A stretch of DNA of 36,414 nt, from the NCBI GenBank assembly GCA_030037905.1, contig JASHPX010000371.1, forward strand, positions 1 through 36,414. The letters are read 5' to 3'. This DNA comes from Gammaproteobacteria bacterium. GTDB taxonomy: Bacteria > Pseudomonadota > Gammaproteobacteria > Steroidobacterales > Steroidobacteraceae. Below, piece after piece: positions 34,184 through 36,414 of the stretch; the first letter of the stretch is position 1, and each line of letters starts with the position of its first letter. A program made the position numbers and the translations under genes. Under the pieces are notes generated by a model, which searched no databases, had not been told where the DNA came from, and saw only the letters and a list, made by a program, of their open reading frames with translations.

Positions 34184-34972
34184 CTACACCTTCGCCGGCG
34201 TCGTCCCCGGCGCCCCCCCCTGCGCACCTCGCCCCGCCCCGCCCGTCGCCGCGGCGGCCCCGCCCTCGCCCTCTCCCCGCTCCTCCCGCACCAACCTTGG
34301 ATCGGCGGTCAGCTCCACGATCGTCCCATCGATGATGTGCACCTGGCGCTGCGCGCGCGCGGCGAGGTCCGGGTCATGCGTGACCATCACGATGGTCGCG
34401 CCGCCACGGTGCAGCTCTTCGAGGAGCTCCATGACCCCGCGCGCCATGTGCGTGTCGAGGTTGCCGGTGGGCTCATCCGCGAGCAGCAGCCGCGGCTCTC
34501 CGACCAGCGCACGCGCGATCGCCACGCGCTGCTGCTGGCCACCGGACATCTCGGAAGGGTAGTGACGCATGCGCGAGGTGAGTCCGACGCGCTCGAGCAC
34601 GGCGTGAATGCGGCGCTTGCGCTCCGCCCCCGGCATGCCGCGGTAGCGCAGCGGCACGTCGATATTGTCGAACACGTTCAGGTCTGGAATCAGATTGAAC
34701 GACTGGAACACGAAGCCGATCTTTTCGTTGCGCAGCCGCGAGCGCTGCCGATCGTTCAACCCGCGCGTATCCACGCCGTCCAGCCAGTACTCTCCGCCGC
34801 TGAACTCCTCCAGCAACCCCGCGATCGTCAGGAACGTCGTCTTGCCGGAGCCCGAGGGCCCGGTCACGGCGACGAACTCTCCCTCGCGCACGTTGATGGT
34901 GAAATCGCGCAGGGCGTAGGTTTCCACCACTTCGGTGCGATAGATCTTCGACAGATGTTTCATGTCCAGCAT
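34184..34972 (-). CDS. MacB/LolD-type ABC transporter ATP-binding protein (array ATPase)
   Basis: 262 aa with Walker [10 protein letters not shown]-loop FVFQSFN, signature [14 protein letters not shown], Walker [13 protein letters not shown] and H-loop VTHD. About 70 residues in the middle are identical to the left ATPase. It differs by a low-complexity C-terminal tail of ~35 residues (EERGEGEGGAAAATGG, ending TPAKV). ATG 34972 has GAGG 6 nt upstream. It directly precedes the permease array and follows the adaptor gene by 78 bp, so it is the natural energiser of the eight array pairs. Confidence 0.95.
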   Translation of the reverse strand: MLDMKHLSKIYRTEVVETYALRDFTINVREGEFVAVTGPSGSGKTTFLTIAGLLEEFSGGEYWLDGVDTRGLNDRQRSRLRNEKIGFVFQSFNLIPDLNVFDNIDVPLRYRGMPGAERKRRIHAVLERVGLTSRMRHYPSEMSGGQQQRVAIARALVGEPRLLLADEPTGNLDTHMARGVMELLEELHRGGATIVMVTHDPDLAARAQRQVHIIDGTIVELTADPRLVREERGEGEGGAAAATGGAGRGAQGGAPGTTPAKV

Positions 34973-35050
34973 GGCTGCCTCGGGGTATTGAGTAGATGTG
35001 TGCGCTGCTGCGTGCTCGCGATAACGTTCGTTGGGGCGGTGTGCGTGCGC

Positions 35051-36414
35051 TCACTGCGCGAGGATCACGCGGTCGGCGTTGTTGAACTCGTCGGTACCGG
35101 AGACCACCACCTGGTCGCCGGCCGCCAGGCCGTCCAGGATCTCGACTTTCTGGACGCTGGCCGCGCCGAGGCGCACCGGGACGCGCTCGGCGATGTTCCC
35201 GTGAACCACATACGCAAAGCCCCCGCCCCCCTGATCCATGAAGGTGCCGCGATCCACCATCAGCACGTTCGGCCGCCGATCGATGAGAATGCGCACCGAC
35301 ATGCGCTGGTTCTGGCGCAGTCCATCGGGCTTGGCGCCGTTGAAACGCACACGCGCCACGACCTCCCCGTCCACCACCTCGGGAGACACGGCGCTGACGC
35401 TTCCCGGCCAATGCACCCCGTCGCCTTCGAGGTCGGCGGTCATGCCGGGCGCGAGGTCGTGCGCCTGGCTCTCGGGCACCTGGATCTGCACCTCGAGCGC
35501 GGATAGATCCACGACGGTGAGCAAGGCCGTGTCCTTCGCCACCGTGGCGCGATCGTCGATCTGCACCTGTCCCACGCGGCCGTCCACGGGCGAGAGGATG
35601 TTCAGCGCCTCGACCTGGCGCTTCTCATTCGCGACCAGGTACTGCTGGCGGTCGAGCAGCTCCTTCTTGCTGTCGATGTCGAAGGTGTTCTGCTGTGGCT
35701 GCAGGTCGTAGTTGAGTTTGGCCGCCGCGAGCGCAAACTGCGCCTTCTCGAGCGCATCCTGCGCCGTCAACATCTGCAGCTGCGTGTAGGAGCCGAGCTT
35801 GTAGGCCTGCCGGCTGCGATCGAGGTCGCGCTGCGCGGTGGTCTGATCCACCTGTGCCTGCTTGTAGGCTTCCTGCATCTGCGTGAGCGAGGTCTTCGCC
35901 TGCAGCTGCGCGCGCTGCCAGTCCAGTCGCAGGCTGTCGAGTGTCGCCTCGTCCTGTGCGAGCTGTGCGGTGAGATCGGGACTGTCGACCACTGCGAGAA
36001 CCTGACCGTCATGCACGGCGTCTCCGGCATGCACCTTCAGCGACACGGTGCCGGTCTCCGGCGCATACAGCGTCGGGCTCACCGGAGCCACGACCTGCCC
36101 ATCGGCCGCGACGTCGCGCACGAACAGGCCACGCTCCACCGTGGCAATGGTGAGGCGTGAGCGATCCACCGAATTGGCCGCGCCGGCCACGTGCAGCAGC
36201 GCCCGCACGAGCACCACCACCGCGACCGCGGCCACGATCCATCCGCCGATCCAGTAAGTACGCCGCCGGCGCCACCACGGCGCGGGCCCCACGGGCCGAT
36301 CCGTCCCCGCCGTGCTGTAGAACAGGCTGGGCCCGTCGCCGCGGGGCTCGCCCCCGCCGCCCCCGCCGCCCCCGCCGCCCCCGCCGCCCCCGCCGCCGTG
36401 ACCGGTACCGGCCC
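35051..36414 (-). CDS. HlyD/MacA-type periplasmic adaptor protein (N-terminus off the right edge)
   Basis: Membrane-anchored adaptor: Arg-rich WWRRRRTYWIGG, a TM segment (GWIVAAVAVVVLVRALLHV), a first lipoyl half (VSPTLYAPETGTVSLKVHAG), a long coiled-coil hairpin (about 100-215 from GTG 36292), a second lipoyl half (ILSPVDGRVGQVQI), then beta-barrel and membrane-proximal domains (VVDLSALEVQIQVPE, AYVVHGNIAERVPVRLG, LDGLAAGDQVVVSG). The frame stays open to the window edge beyond the track's GTG start, adding GPSLFYSTAG and a run of 16 Gly, so the real start is probably outside. MacA-like adaptors link MacB permeases to a TolC-type outer-membrane channel. It heads the visible array and suggests export across the envelope. 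Confidence 0.9.
   Translation of the reverse strand, partial: AGTGHGGGGGGGGGGGGGGGGEPRGDGPSLFYSTAGTDRPVGPAPWWRRRRTYWIGGWIVAAVAVVVLVRALLHVAGAANSVDRSRLTIATVERGLFVRDVAADGQVVAPVSPTLYAPETGTVSLKVHAGDAVHDGQVLAVVDSPDLTAQLAQDEATLDSLRLDWQRAQLQAKTSLTQMQEAYKQAQVDQTTAQRDLDRSRQAYKLGSYTQLQMLTAQDALEKAQFALAAAKLNYDLQPQQNTFDIDSKKELLDRQQYLVANEKRQVEALNILSPVDGRVGQVQIDDRATVAKDTALLTVVDLSALEVQIQVPESQAHDLAPGMTADLEGDGVHWPGSVSAVSPEVVDGEVVARVRFNGAKPDGLRQNQRMSVRILIDRRPNVLMVDRGTFMDQGGGGFAYVVHGNIAERVPVRLGAASVQKVEILDGLAAGDQVVVSGTDEFNNADRVILAQ
36350..36397. repeat. 9-bp tandem microsatellite encoding poly-Gly
   Basis: About five copies of a CCCGCCGCC-type 9-mer on the plus strand, in frame with the adaptor gene and encoding 16 consecutive Gly on the minus strand. 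Copy number could vary by slippage and change the length of the adaptor's cytosolic N-terminal segment. Confidence 0.7.

Noticed and set aside
34973-35050. Promoter upstream of the array ATPase
   Set aside because: No convincing -35/-10 or GG-N10-GC element; the gap is short and the adaptor is co-directional, so read-through is simpler.
1-36414. Insertion sequence or phage-borne origin of the array
   Set aside because: No transposase, integrase or terminal inverted repeats seen; the repeats present are diverged permease genes and local operator-like motifs.

Overview
The window is high-GC DNA with dense, mostly minus-strand coding. Protein families and codon use suggest a Gammaproteobacterium of the Lysobacterales/Steroidobacterales type. 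That placement is an inference; no rRNA or other phylogenetic marker is present.

The core is a very long minus-strand array of MacB/FtsX-type ABC transporter permeases. In transcription order (right to left) it holds a HlyD-type periplasmic adaptor (35051-36414, N-terminus off the edge), a MacB/LolD-type ATPase (34184-34972), then strictly alternating 'long' (~440 aa) and 'short' (~408 aa) permeases down to 9999. A second, self-contained module follows at 1-4695: a near-identical ATPase, one long and one short permease, and an NtrC-family response regulator running off the left edge. I count nine long/short pairs (18 near-full-length permease genes, one with an in-frame stop), plus an N-terminal remnant of a tenth long gene and a C-terminal remnant of a tenth short gene. 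Long proteins carry a QLFxPQIDNxG motif after TM1 and an invariant periplasmic cysteine pair. Short proteins carry an SGVDEAxxF...NxW motif. Two ATPases, one adaptor and about 20 permeases imply many permease heterodimers sharing the energising and adaptor parts.

The array is interrupted, always between permease genes or at a broken permease end, by toxin-antitoxin modules and orphan AAA ATPases: a BrnT-like fusion toxin with its antitoxin (4974-5833, +), AbrB-VapB/VapC (6044-6744, -), a headless PIN gene (6861-7157, -), an SMP-30-like secreted beta-propeller (7243-8325, -), a DUF234-type ATPase (8477-9982, +), a DUF4143-type ATPase (15622-16911, -), MntA with an internally deleted HepT (19607-20117, -), and RHH-VapB/VapC (23064-23667, +). 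Both AAA ATPases are preceded by three tandem, phased repeats (15-bp and 23-bp period) that look like operators.

Regulation: a good sigma-54 (-24/-12) promoter lies upstream of the left ATPase (4759-4774, -), and the last gene of that module is a sigma-54-dependent response regulator with intact GAFTGA, suggesting autogenous two-component control. No promoter was recognised in the 78 bp before the right ATPase, so the array is probably transcribed from beyond the right edge. No tRNA, rRNA, CRISPR or transposase was seen.
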